Below, piece after piece: positions 1 through 7,746 of a stretch of 64,000 nucleotides of DNA (position 1 is its first letter; every line of letters starts with the position of its first letter). The DNA is from Verrucomicrobiota bacterium (lineage in GTDB: Bacteria; Verrucomicrobiota; Verrucomicrobiia; Opitutales; UBA2995): the NCBI GenBank assembly GCA_027622555.1, contig JAQBYJ010000013.1:1-64000 (forward strand). Reading direction: 5' to 3'. The notes below the pieces were generated by a model. It was given only the letters and a program-made list of their open reading frames with translations. It searched no databases and had not been told where the DNA came from. The position numbers and the translations under genes were made by a program.

Positions 1-118
1 TGACTCATTGTTCTCATTTTATGCATTGTTTAGCACAACATGTCTCCCATTTTTCGGGGCAGGCTCACAACAAAATACTCTTTCCCTTGAAGACATCATT
101 AGAAGCCAATTCCGTATT

Positions 119-1147
119 TCATAACTTTCTATCGACCTCTAGATTCTCCTCACAGTAAGCTTTCAGCTCTTCTTGGAACGCCTGTCGTTTGGGTTCATCG
201 AGCAGTGCGGCTGAGAATCCGTTACAAGCGATTTGCGCGAGCTCCTCAAGCGAGAAGCCTAGGTCCTGGTGAAGCGCGAAATACTCTTCACTCAGGCGAT
301 TGCCAAAAAAGAAGGGGTCGTCGGAATTGATGGTCACCGAAACACCGGCATCAAAGAGTTGGCGAATGGGATGTGCGGTCATGGAGGTGACACCATCGAC
401 TGCCAGTTTGACGTTACTTATGGGGCAAACATCCAGGGTAATATTTTTCTCAACGAGACGCTGGACGGTAGCAGGGTTTTCAATCGAGCGAACGCCGTGC
501 TCGATTCGTTGAGCTTTAAGATCATCCAGGATAAGATCTACAAAACCTGCACCCATAAATTCTCCGGCATGGGCTTTGGTAAATTTTCCAGCTTGCCGGG
601 CACGCTCCCAGACATCGGCCGTCCAGGGTTCTACTGGTATGTATTCGGGGCCATGCAGATCGATACCGTCCAGGCCCTCCCAGGTAAGACATTCTTCAAT
701 GAGTTCCCTGCCCGCTTCCTTGTAATCGTCGTGACACATACCGGCAAAAATCCTTAACTCCAGATCAGGCGGCGCGGCGCTGCGAATAGCATCCAACAAC
801 GTGGGTCCTTTGTCTTCCATGAATAACAATACCGGCAGATGGAAACTGGTTTCAACGTAGCGGCAACCCTGAGCGGCACAATTGCCAAGAACGATTTTGG
901 CGGCTTCGCCATATCGTTGGGCCGAGGTGAAGAAGGTGGAACAGTAATCTTCATACAGGTGCATAAACTGGTCGAAACTGTCATAACGAAAATCATCATC
1001 CCAAAAGGCAGGTGGATTCGCGTACTTCACCGGGTCCAATTTCTGTAATAACTCGAAGGGACAGGCACCCTCCATGTGTAGGTGCGTTTCTGTTTTAGGT
1101 AGATGGCGAACAAAACGTTCAAGAGCGGGATCAGCGGTGTAAGGCAT
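119..1147 (-). CDS. add: Adenosine deaminase family protein
   Basis: Hydrolytic deaminase of the adenosine/AMP deaminase superfamily, expected to convert adenosine (or a related 6-aminopurine) to inosine plus ammonia in the cytoplasm. The N-terminus has the zinc-binding HxH motif (THLHMEGA); further on are HAGE (catalytic Glu region), EHGVR and the SDDP metal site with its Asp pair, all in family order. About 342 residues, the normal length. I start at the Met that begins MPYTADP; another in-frame ATG lies four codons upstream (1159) and neither has a good ribosome site. Substrate specificity (adenosine, adenine or a modified purine) cannot be read from the sequence. It stands alone, with a long gene-free region upstream. 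Confidence 0.9.
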   Translation of the reverse strand: MPYTADPALERFVRHLPKTETHLHMEGACPFELLQKLDPVKYANPPAFWDDDFRYDSFDQFMHLYEDYCSTFFTSAQRYGEAAKIVLGNCAAQGCRYVETSFHLPVLLFMEDKGPTLLDAIRSAAPPDLELRIFAGMCHDDYKEAGRELIEECLTWEGLDGIDLHGPEYIPVEPWTADVWERARQAGKFTKAHAGEFMGAGFVDLILDDLKAQRIEHGVRSIENPATVQRLVEKNITLDVCPISNVKLAVDGVTSMTAHPIRQLFDAGVSVTINSDDPFFFGNRLSEEYFALHQDLGFSLEELAQIACNGFSAALLDEPKRQAFQEELKAYCEENLEVDRKL

Positions 1148-1303
1148 GAAAATAATCAAGCCAACGCCACCTCAACGGGGCAAGAGTTATGATGTATCCT
1201 AATCTTCGGGATGAAATAATACCAACCACTGATCACTTAGAGCAGCAAAGCCGCAACCAATGTTGAGCACGGCCACTGATTGCTCAGATGTTGTAGTAGA
1301 TTC

Positions 1304-1610
1304 CTAACCACGAATGGACGAATTAGAAGGTAGGGAACGATCGCTGAGCGGTCCGATATGTTGAACGGTTGGTTCGTGCATTTTTAAAATATTTGGACCT
1401 ACAAGCTAACGGAGGGAACGGAGGGGAAAATTGCCATACAACTCTGTTTCCTCGGTTGCCTCCTGTCTTAGCCTGAGCAATGTCGAATGGTTCAAAGCAT
1501 TTTTCTAAACGACGGAAAAAAGATACAGATTTTAACCACCAGTCTACGGCAAGGCTGGGATGATTTTCACTGATGAGAAACAACCAAACTATTCGTCCAT
1601 TCGTGGTTAG
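1304..1610. repeat. 307-bp element bounded by perfect 20-bp inverted repeats
   Basis: The arms at 1304-1323 (ctaaccacgaat...) and 1591-1610 (...attcgtggttag) are exact reverse complements over 20 bp. Inside is a second, imperfect palindrome with purine-rich arm 1409-1429 (ggagggaacggagggg) and pyrimidine-rich arm 1444-1466 (tttcctcggttgcctcc). No convincing gene lies between them; an 86-codon reading frame on the minus strand has no recognisable features. It resembles a MITE-like or palindromic intergenic element. No flanking direct repeat is obvious. Confidence 0.65.
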
Positions 1611-1640
1611 TTATTACTTTTCAAAGGGAGCCTGTTTTCA

Positions 1641-1822
1641 GTGTTTCGCGTAATTCAGTGCTTTTCGTAGTTAAACTTTTGTTCTTCGAATTTATTTTAA
1701 TACCAGAATCAATATCAATAACTACGAAAGGCGCTAAAAAACGCTAAAACATAAGAGCAAATCAATGCTTGCTGAAGGAGCCGTAATCTTTCTTTCGCGT
1801 TATTTTGCGTGTTTCGTAGTTT
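1641..1822. repeat. Three degenerate copies of an 'aactacgaaa..cgc..' repeat
   Basis: Copy B (1720-1750, plus strand) reads aactacgaaaggcgctaaa followed by aaacgc. Copies A (1641-1672) and C (1791-1822) are the same motif on the opposite strand (ending ...cgtagtt). B and C therefore form an imperfect inverted repeat of about 25 bp, and A and B form another. The copies differ at several positions, so they look like old members of a dispersed repeat family. Confidence 0.55.
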
Positions 1823-2138
1823 CTTTTTCGCTCCTGGTAAGTCAGAGCAATCAGCGGTTCATAAGATCACGCCTCGGTAGTTCAACTTACTTCGTTGGTC
1901 CACTAAATCTGTATAAGGGTCAAGCGTCCTGCCAGTTCGTTTTTGAAGAGTATCCACAGTCAAATAAATTGTTTTTCATTATTTGGACTATTGGGGTCAC
2001 TGTAAATATCCAGGCAGGAGGCCTGGGCTACTTTATTTCAAAGTCGCCGAGTCTACGGAAGGGGCCTCAATATTTCTTCAATAAAGAACGAATGATTATC
2101 GTTTGCATGCTAACGAATTTCTAGCTACACCCCACTTC
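1823..2138. other. Gene-free stretch upstream of the SMP-30-like gene
   Basis: No gene is supported here. A 119-codon open frame (1765-2124) crosses it, but its product is low-complexity, has no domain or ribosome site, and overlaps the repeat copy at 1791-1822. The promoter of the downstream exported protein should lie here, but I cannot identify -35/-10 boxes with confidence. Confidence 0.4.
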
Positions 2139-3020
2139 ATGATTCGTATATTTCTTATTTCTCTACTCCTCACTCTCCCGTGCTTCTTGTCCGCTCAGGA
2201 CCTCGTTTTTGCCGAAGGTTCAGAATGGGAAATAGTATCCGACGATCATCAGTTTGCGGAAGGTATGGCCTGGGATTCAAATGGTCATTTCCTTTTCACC
2301 GACGTTCCGCGAAACCAGTTGTTCCGGGTCGATAAAAACACAGGTGAGAAAACCTTAATAGATGGAGAGACGGGACGCGCAAACGGGATAGCGGTAGGTC
2401 CCGATGGAAGGCTTTATGGTTGTGCGAGTGGCAACAATGCCATCAACGCCTGGGACCTTAAAACCGGCAAAAAAACGGCGGTGAATTCAGGGACGCCTTC
2501 CAACGACATCGCGATTCTCAAAAACGGAACCATCTTTTATACCGACCCCAATTCAAAGTTGGTCTGGCGACTTGCCGCCGGATCGTTCGAGCGAAACCAG
2601 GCAGCGACCCTGCCCTGGAAACCCAATGGTATCGCTCTTTCACTGGATCAAAAAACGTTACTGGTTGCGGAATTTGATTCAGACACGATTCACGGTTTTC
2701 CAATCGGTGAAGATTCCCGACTGACTGGAACAAGCTTTCCCGCCTACCGGCTCGGGATGCCATCCGACAAGCTGGGGAGACTCGACGGCATGGTGGTTCT
2801 GCCGGATGGGAGATTACTCAGCGGAACCAACCTGGGAACTCAAATCGCCTCCCCGGTCTATGCCGGTTCAGGTGCAGCTCCACTCATTATTATTCCATCG
2901 CCCGAAGGAAGGCCCCGCTGTAACTACGTGCGGATTAGTCCAGACAATCAGTGGATGTATACGGCTTACGCCAAAGATGTCCTTCGCCGAAAATTGAAGC
3001 CTGGGTTTGGACAACCTTAG
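2139..3020 (+). CDS. Exported SMP-30/gluconolactonase-like beta-propeller
   Basis: About 293 residues: a signal peptide (MIRIFLISLLLTLPCFLSAQ) and then an SMP-30/gluconolactonase/LRE-like six-bladed propeller. Propeller phrases are visible: EGMAWDSNGHFLFTD near the start, NGIAVGPDGRLYG, PNGIALSLDQKTLLVAE and LDGMVVLPDGRLL. Family members hydrolyse lactones of sugar acids or bind metal; the substrate here is unknown. I chose the ATG at 2139 because it directly starts a signal peptide; an upstream TTG at 2103 would put twelve unlikely residues before it. It is probably periplasmic. Single gene. Confidence 0.8.
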   Translation: MIRIFLISLLLTLPCFLSAQDLVFAEGSEWEIVSDDHQFAEGMAWDSNGHFLFTDVPRNQLFRVDKNTGEKTLIDGETGRANGIAVGPDGRLYGCASGNNAINAWDLKTGKKTAVNSGTPSNDIAILKNGTIFYTDPNSKLVWRLAAGSFERNQAATLPWKPNGIALSLDQKTLLVAEFDSDTIHGFPIGEDSRLTGTSFPAYRLGMPSDKLGRLDGMVVLPDGRLLSGTNLGTQIASPVYAGSGAAPLIIIPSPEGRPRCNYVRISPDNQWMYTAYAKDVLRRKLKPGFGQP

Positions 3021-3056
3021 AGCAAACTAAACTTATTCGGTTGGCGAAAATGGTAG

Positions 3057-3145
3057 GGCGGTTTGTACAGGCCTAAACCGCCGTTTCCGCGACAGCTCGC
3101 TCCTGCTACGCTCATCCGAGCTTCGCCGGACAAGTCGGCGATGAG
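3057..3145. repeat. Two adjacent intergenic hairpins (REP-like)
   Basis: The first hairpin pairs ggcggttt (3057-3064) with aaaccgcc (3075-3082) and may end transcription of the SMP-30-like gene. The second pairs ctcat (3111-3115) with atgag (3141-3145) and cgccg (3124-3128) with cggcg (3136-3140), within 'gagcttcgccggacaagtcg', a phrase typical of dispersed intergenic repeats. No T-tract follows either. Confidence 0.4.
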
Positions 3146-3237
3146 TCCAGCGAAGTTTTCAAACGAAGCTGAATCGAACCCTATCTAAATCAGAATAGTA
3201 GCGACTACTCATAATGCTCTAATGGACGGAAGGGTTC

Positions 3238-4056
3238 CTATTCTACCACCACACGAAAGAAAATGGGAGCGGCGGGAGCATTAGCAAAGGTGAGCATATT
3301 GGTGCCGCTCATATCGAGCTCGTCCCATTGTTTAAGATCGGTGCTGGATTGAACGGTATCATTATCGACACCAAACTCCGACAAGTTCTCCCAGGTCAGA
3401 TTTATGCTCCCGTCTGGATTGTAGACAAAACTGGTAAGCTCAAACTCGGGCGGAAGTGGAATGGGTTCGAGTACGCGATAATCGGCCGGCCCATGCAAAC
3501 GTGCACCCGTTGGATCAATCAGCTCAATACGTCTGGTAAAAGCCGTAGTTGGAATCCACAGACGTTGATCAGTCCACACTCCCCCTACCTCGGCCTCGTC
3601 GGAACGTTCATCAGCACTCTCGTTGTCCACACCCCCTTGACTCCACTGAGCGTGATCCGCAATGGAAGCGCCATTACCAAAAAAACTCTCGAAATAAAGC
3701 TGCATCCCGAAGGGTCCGCGGTCGAAGGGCCCGGCAAAGCCACCACCGCCACCGATGGAAATGAGGTTGATATTATTAGCATCCACCATCGGAGCATTAT
3801 TATCCCAATAAATAAACAATGAGGCACCTGCTGCGATGGTAACACCATTCAATCCACCTGGACTCGAATACTGGCGGATTTGATTCTCATCGTGGGTGCA
3901 AAAACGCCAACCATCCAAGCTAATCGGCGCATTTCCAAAATTAAACAGTTCGACCACATTGTCCTGAAAATTAATAGACCTGAATTGGATCTCGTCCACT
4001 GCCTGAACCGTTTGAAACAAAAGAATGAATAGAAGGGTTAGAGAGAGATTTTTCAT
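3238..4056 (-). CDS. Exported lamin-tail-domain protein
   Basis: 272 residues beginning with a signal peptide (MKNLSLTLLFILLFQTVQA). Residues about 20-110 look like a lamin tail domain (LTD): RSINFQDNVVELFNFGN, SLDGWRF, then a beta-rich stretch. The C-terminal 60 residues form a fibronectin-like module (SINLTWE..., QSSTDLKQWDEL, FFRVVVE) that recurs in the PQQ dehydrogenase at 26992-29613. LTDs are found in extracellular nucleases and surface proteins; there is no catalytic motif here, so the protein is probably structural or adhesive at the cell surface. Start chosen at the Met opening the signal peptide; the longer frame (to 4089) adds eleven residues. Confidence 0.7.
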   Translation of the reverse strand: MKNLSLTLLFILLFQTVQAVDEIQFRSINFQDNVVELFNFGNAPISLDGWRFCTHDENQIRQYSSPGGLNGVTIAAGASLFIYWDNNAPMVDANNINLISIGGGGGFAGPFDRGPFGMQLYFESFFGNGASIADHAQWSQGGVDNESADERSDEAEVGGVWTDQRLWIPTTAFTRRIELIDPTGARLHGPADYRVLEPIPLPPEFELTSFVYNPDGSINLTWENLSEFGVDNDTVQSSTDLKQWDELDMSGTNMLTFANAPAAPIFFRVVVE

Positions 4057-4123
4057 GTGGTGAATTGTGGCCCAAATTATTGCTTTCAAATAAGACGAAG
4101 GAACGACAGATTGGAAACAAAAG

Positions 4124-4411
4124 ATGACTTCGGAAGAAATAAAAACGGCTCTGGAGAATTTGCCAGGATGGAAGTTGGTAGAGAATAACCAAGTGCCACA
4201 GCTTGAGAAGGCCTATAGCTTTAAGAACTTTGTGGAGGCACTTGCATTTACCAATCAGGTAGGTGCCTTAGCCGAAAAAGAGGATCACCATCCAGCCATA
4301 TTAACCGAATGGGGAAAGGTAACACTGAATTGGTGGTCCCATTCTGCGAACGGTGTCACAGAAAATGACCTTAAGATGGCTGCGATGGTCGAACAGCTAA
4401 TTACTTCGTAA
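4124..4411 (+). CDS. phhB: Pterin-4a-carbinolamine dehydratase
   Basis: 95 residues, the normal length. It carries the family signature: KEDHHPAILTEWGKVTLNWWSH with the paired histidines, then GVTENDLKMA. The enzyme dehydrates 4a-hydroxytetrahydrobiopterin to recycle the pterin cofactor of aromatic amino acid hydroxylases; bacterial homologues may also act in molybdopterin metabolism or as general pterin dehydratases. No phenylalanine hydroxylase gene is in the window. The last 11 nt overlap the 3' end of the converging gene. Confidence 0.9.
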   Translation: MTSEEIKTALENLPGWKLVENNQVPQLEKAYSFKNFVEALAFTNQVGALAEKEDHHPAILTEWGKVTLNWWSHSANGVTENDLKMAAMVEQLITS

Positions 4412-5159
4412 TTTTCAAGTCGCTGTAATGAGCGACGGTGGAGCCTTCGAACCAAAGCGCGACCGAGCCCTTACCATTTGCACCAGATTTAAGGTCGTTT
4501 ACAATGAGAGTCGGCTGGTCGTTACCATGCACAAACAGTTTTGCGGTTTCTCCATCGATGACAATTTTCACTTTGGTCCACGTGGCTGGCTGAAGGTCGA
4601 CATACGCTTCGTATTTACCAGGCGTTTCCTCGCGCAGACGAAACCAGGGATACTCTGGATGTGAAATATATTGGGCCGAATGATTGCGACGTTCCTGATC
4701 GTCGGCTCGGCCATTCGTAGGTCGCAGGTAAAAACAATCGTAGTGCTTCATGTCGGGCTGAACCCGAAATGCGACCCCCACAAATCCACGTGCTCCTCCA
4801 GAAGCCCCGGGTGCAGGTTCACCGGCAACTTGCAGCTCGATCGTTCCGTTTTGAAAATCTTCAGCAACAACGATGAGGTGGTCCACTCGACCAGCTTCAC
4901 CCGCGGCGGGTCCACCCTGATTCCCGCCAGCGGCTCTTTGCTTTGCGGCCTCGGCCAGCTTCGCTTTCGCCTCCTCGGAAATCTCGGCCTTGAGCGCTTC
5001 CTTCCCTTTGTAATTCACCGAAGCCACCACCGCGTTGTGAGGCTTTACGTTATCTGGGAAAGAAAGCCCTCCCTTATGGTGATTTGCTAAAATCGTAAAA
5101 GGGGCAGAAACGGCCAGAACGAAGGTTAGGGAGCAAAAAGTTTTTGAGAAAGTTTTCAT
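4401..5159 (-). CDS. Exported LamG/DUF1080-like protein
   Basis: 252 residues with a signal peptide (MKTFSKTFCSLTFVLAVSAPFTILA). A short Ala/Gly-rich segment (AKLAEAAKQRAAGGNQGG) precedes a concanavalin-like jelly roll: GFVGVAFRV, YDCFYLRPTNGR, NHSAQYISHPEYPWFRLR, ATWTKVKIVIDGETAKLFV and GSVALWFEGSTVAHYSDLKI. This is the pattern of the DUF1080/3-keto-disaccharide hydrolase-like and LamG folds common in PVC secretomes, so it probably binds or cleaves a glycan. Catalytic residues cannot be assigned. The start at 5159 opens the signal peptide. It converges with the pterin dehydratase gene, overlapping it by 11 nt. Confidence 0.7.
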   Translation of the reverse strand: MKTFSKTFCSLTFVLAVSAPFTILANHHKGGLSFPDNVKPHNAVVASVNYKGKEALKAEISEEAKAKLAEAAKQRAAGGNQGGPAAGEAGRVDHLIVVAEDFQNGTIELQVAGEPAPGASGGARGFVGVAFRVQPDMKHYDCFYLRPTNGRADDQERRNHSAQYISHPEYPWFRLREETPGKYEAYVDLQPATWTKVKIVIDGETAKLFVHGNDQPTLIVNDLKSGANGKGSVALWFEGSTVAHYSDLKITK

Positions 5160-5428
5160 AAAGATTACGAGACCAGGGTTAAATATCCTTATAAACAAAG
5201 GTGTTTACGAGGATCATTTGAAAAGAAATTAGAGGTATCATCATTCGATTCAGAATGCAAAACTGATTTCGCTAACTTTTGGGGCGCAGGTGGGTGATTG
5301 AAGATTTCGCTAATAAGGATTAAAATAATCCGAAATTCCTCCACGCGTTGTCTCCCTCGCAGGCCGCGGCTTTAGTAGTTATTAATCCAACAGTTGGATA
5401 ACCATTTTGAAATCAACACCACCCGGCT

Positions 5429-6385
5429 ATGTTTCAGTACTACTTTGCATTTCTCCCGCTACTTATATTTGCCATTTTCGCACTCCTACTCTTCGCCAAA
5501 AAGTGGGGCGACGACCACCGAAGATCAAAAATCCATGACGAAAAACTGCTTCGGTCAGCCGGCGATAGCCGACGAACAGAAATCGAGACAATTGACGCGA
5601 AAATCAACAATTGTCTCGTGTTTATCGGTATCGGAGTAGCCGTTCAAATCATCGGCTTCACTTTTCTGACAAGCACTTTAAGCGGCACCATTCTGAGCTA
5701 CCTTTTAGGAATCGTTAGCGTGACGACTGTATCGTTTACGCTTTGGTACCTGATCAAGACAACGCTCCTGATGTTAAAACGAAGTCGCTGCTCTGATGGG
5801 TATCATGGTGAGTGCATCACCGGGAATCAACTCAGCGTTCTCATGCTGGACGGGTATCGCGTTTTTCACGATTTGCAGTTTGAGGATATAAATATCGACC
5901 ACGCCTTGGTTGGCCCAGCGGGCGTATTCGCGGTAGAAACCAAACTGCGAAAAAAGCGGAAGTCGCTCAAGGATCCGGTCGTTCGCTTCGATGGAGAGAA
6001 ACTGCATTGGTCCAAAAAACGGGTTAACACTATTAGCATTCAGGACGCTTTTGATCGGTCGGTTATTTTAAAACAATTCCTCAGCAACGCTTTGGGCGGA
6101 ACCGTTGAAGTAAAGCCACTTCTGCTATTACCCGGCTGGAATGTCGAAACCGAGCAAACAGGTAAAGTGAGTGTCCTCAATCCCAAACAGGTCCGTACCT
6201 TCCTTAAAGGAGTTGAAGAGTACGATGAAGTGGTTTCTGAAAGACTGATTAATCGCATCAGTCGTCATATAGCCGAGAAAGCGGGGTACCCGGAACCGAT
6301 GAGTCAAAAGCAGGAGGATAAGACGGAGAAGGACGAAGCACTGACAAGCAATCCATCTTCCCTGGAGATCCCGGTTAACTCCTAG
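5429..6385 (+). CDS. Membrane protein with cytoplasmic NERD (nuclease-related) domain
   Basis: 318 residues. An N-terminal transmembrane helix (about 3-23) is followed by a charged loop, a helix pair (about 62-112) and a C-terminal soluble domain. The soluble part, about 125-260, matches the NERD pattern: GYHGECITG, YRVFHDLQF, INIDHALVGPAGVFAVETK (Asp and the E-x-K typical of PD-(D/E)XK-like folds), then FDGEKLHW and QDAFDRSVILKQFL. NERD domains are thought to be nuclease-like and occur in DNA-processing or defence-related proteins; the role here is unknown. Single gene, no partner nearby. Confidence 0.7.
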   Translation: MFQYYFAFLPLLIFAIFALLLFAKKWGDDHRRSKIHDEKLLRSAGDSRRTEIETIDAKINNCLVFIGIGVAVQIIGFTFLTSTLSGTILSYLLGIVSVTTVSFTLWYLIKTTLLMLKRSRCSDGYHGECITGNQLSVLMLDGYRVFHDLQFEDINIDHALVGPAGVFAVETKLRKKRKSLKDPVVRFDGEKLHWSKKRVNTISIQDAFDRSVILKQFLSNALGGTVEVKPLLLLPGWNVETEQTGKVSVLNPKQVRTFLKGVEEYDEVVSERLINRISRHIAEKAGYPEPMSQKQEDKTEKDEALTSNPSSLEIPVNS

Positions 6386-6467
6386 GAATCGGTACTATCC
6401 CCTACATTTCTCCGTCGATGGGCAGAGCGGCCACCCTGTTTTCGAACACAGGTGCACTTTCTCACAA

Positions 6468-7634
6468 TTAACTGCTTAAACAGTCTTGCAGGTATTCCGC
6501 GGCTTTAAAATTTTGTATCACGACGATGGTTTCACCATTTTTGTGAATCCTTACTTCAGGCACATTGATCATTGGGGTCTTATGCGGAGCAAACAGAATA
6601 TCGTCGTGCGTCGCGTTTTGGCGTTCGGCAAACAGATCGGGAGTAAGATGACCACCCAGATGGTCGCTGCGGCCAGTAGCAACATGGACGGTTCCTAAAA
6701 CTTTCTCATCTTGAATATCGCGGCCTGAAACAGGGAGCACCTGGGTGCCAAAGCCAAGCTCGCCGATTTCTCCAGTAACGGGATCGCGGGTCATTTTCGC
6801 GTTGTGGGTATCGATGGTAGTTTGGTTACCTTCCAAGAGCTCAGCCGCCTGGATACGGCCTTCCGACACATTCATGATTCCGATAGTGCCGTCATCATAA
6901 AGCATGGGAAATTGTCCCTCAGCACCGTCAGGAACAAAGTAAACTTCGCCAGCTGGAAGATTAGCTATGTCCGGTTTTTTCCCAAGGCAAAGTCCGTGAC
7001 TCTTTTGCGCTTCTTGTCCGTTCAAAATGAGCTTCAATGTGTAGGTCTCATCACCCACGGTGAAATCAATTTCAGCGAAGTCGGATTTTGTCATGCCCAA
7101 CCGAAGTTTCTCCGCCTGAGCCGAAACTTCATTATAATCTACCGCAAGACCGGAGCGCAGAATGATGTCGTTCATGCCATGCATGGTAGCTCCGCGGAAA
7201 CCGATCACTTTTGCAGAAGCGGTCAAGGGTGCAGTGGCTGACTCCGTCGAAATACAAAGAATTAAATCGTACGGCTTGTAGACGTCCTCAACCAGGCTGA
7301 GCTGGTTGCCTTCGATGTCATAACAGTCCTCCGGCAAATCAAGATTGGAGCCTCCCGTGCGCTTGTAAGCGAACATTTCGCCTCCGGAAAATCCGAATTC
7401 TTCAGCAACCCCGTTCTTCAGGCCGAGGTAGAATTTTTCATAAGCGTGACGCTGAATCGTGAGGGACTCGTCTTTCAAAAAGGCGAAGTCTTTAATGTCA
7501 CGGGGGTCTTCAAGGTCGATCAGTATACAGACCTTTTCACCTGGTTCAGGATCGAAAACCGTTTTGAGTAGGCGTCCCAAGTTGAAAGGAGGAAATGCTT
7601 TAAGATCTTCTTCTGTGGTAAGTGTTTCTAACAT
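6468..7634 (-). CDS. Aminopeptidase M29/COG2309-like metalloprotein
   Basis: 388 residues. The C-terminal half carries the M29 (AmpS/AmpT) type signature: GELGFGTQVLPVSG, DEKVLGTVHVATGRSDHLGG and, further on, NATHDDILF, supplying the Glu/His/Asp metal ligands expected in this fold. The N-terminal half is an alpha/beta domain (PGEKVCILIDLEDP). M29 enzymes are cytoplasmic metallo-aminopeptidases; the same fold is used by ring-cleaving NicX-like dioxygenases, so peptidase activity is inferred, not proven. No signal peptide. Transcribed away from the antiporter gene. Confidence 0.65.
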   Translation of the reverse strand: MLETLTTEEDLKAFPPFNLGRLLKTVFDPEPGEKVCILIDLEDPRDIKDFAFLKDESLTIQRHAYEKFYLGLKNGVAEEFGFSGGEMFAYKRTGGSNLDLPEDCYDIEGNQLSLVEDVYKPYDLILCISTESATAPLTASAKVIGFRGATMHGMNDIILRSGLAVDYNEVSAQAEKLRLGMTKSDFAEIDFTVGDETYTLKLILNGQEAQKSHGLCLGKKPDIANLPAGEVYFVPDGAEGQFPMLYDDGTIGIMNVSEGRIQAAELLEGNQTTIDTHNAKMTRDPVTGEIGELGFGTQVLPVSGRDIQDEKVLGTVHVATGRSDHLGGHLTPDLFAERQNATHDDILFAPHKTPMINVPEVRIHKNGETIVVIQNFKAAEYLQDCLSS

Positions 7635-7746
7635 GTCGTATTTTTATTTTATGTACTTGATTTGTAAATTGTCGCGTGCTGCAAAACGATAGTTCCAAAG
7701 TAAATTCGTGCAATAATTGCGTCCACCCACTAACTAATTGGAATTT

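Noticed and set aside
1323-1583. 86-codon minus-strand frame inside the inverted-repeat element as a transposase or small gene
   Set aside because: Composition follows the repeats; no conserved motif.
1765-2124. 119-codon open frame as a gene
   Set aside because: No domain, no ribosome site, overlaps a repeat copy; likely chance.
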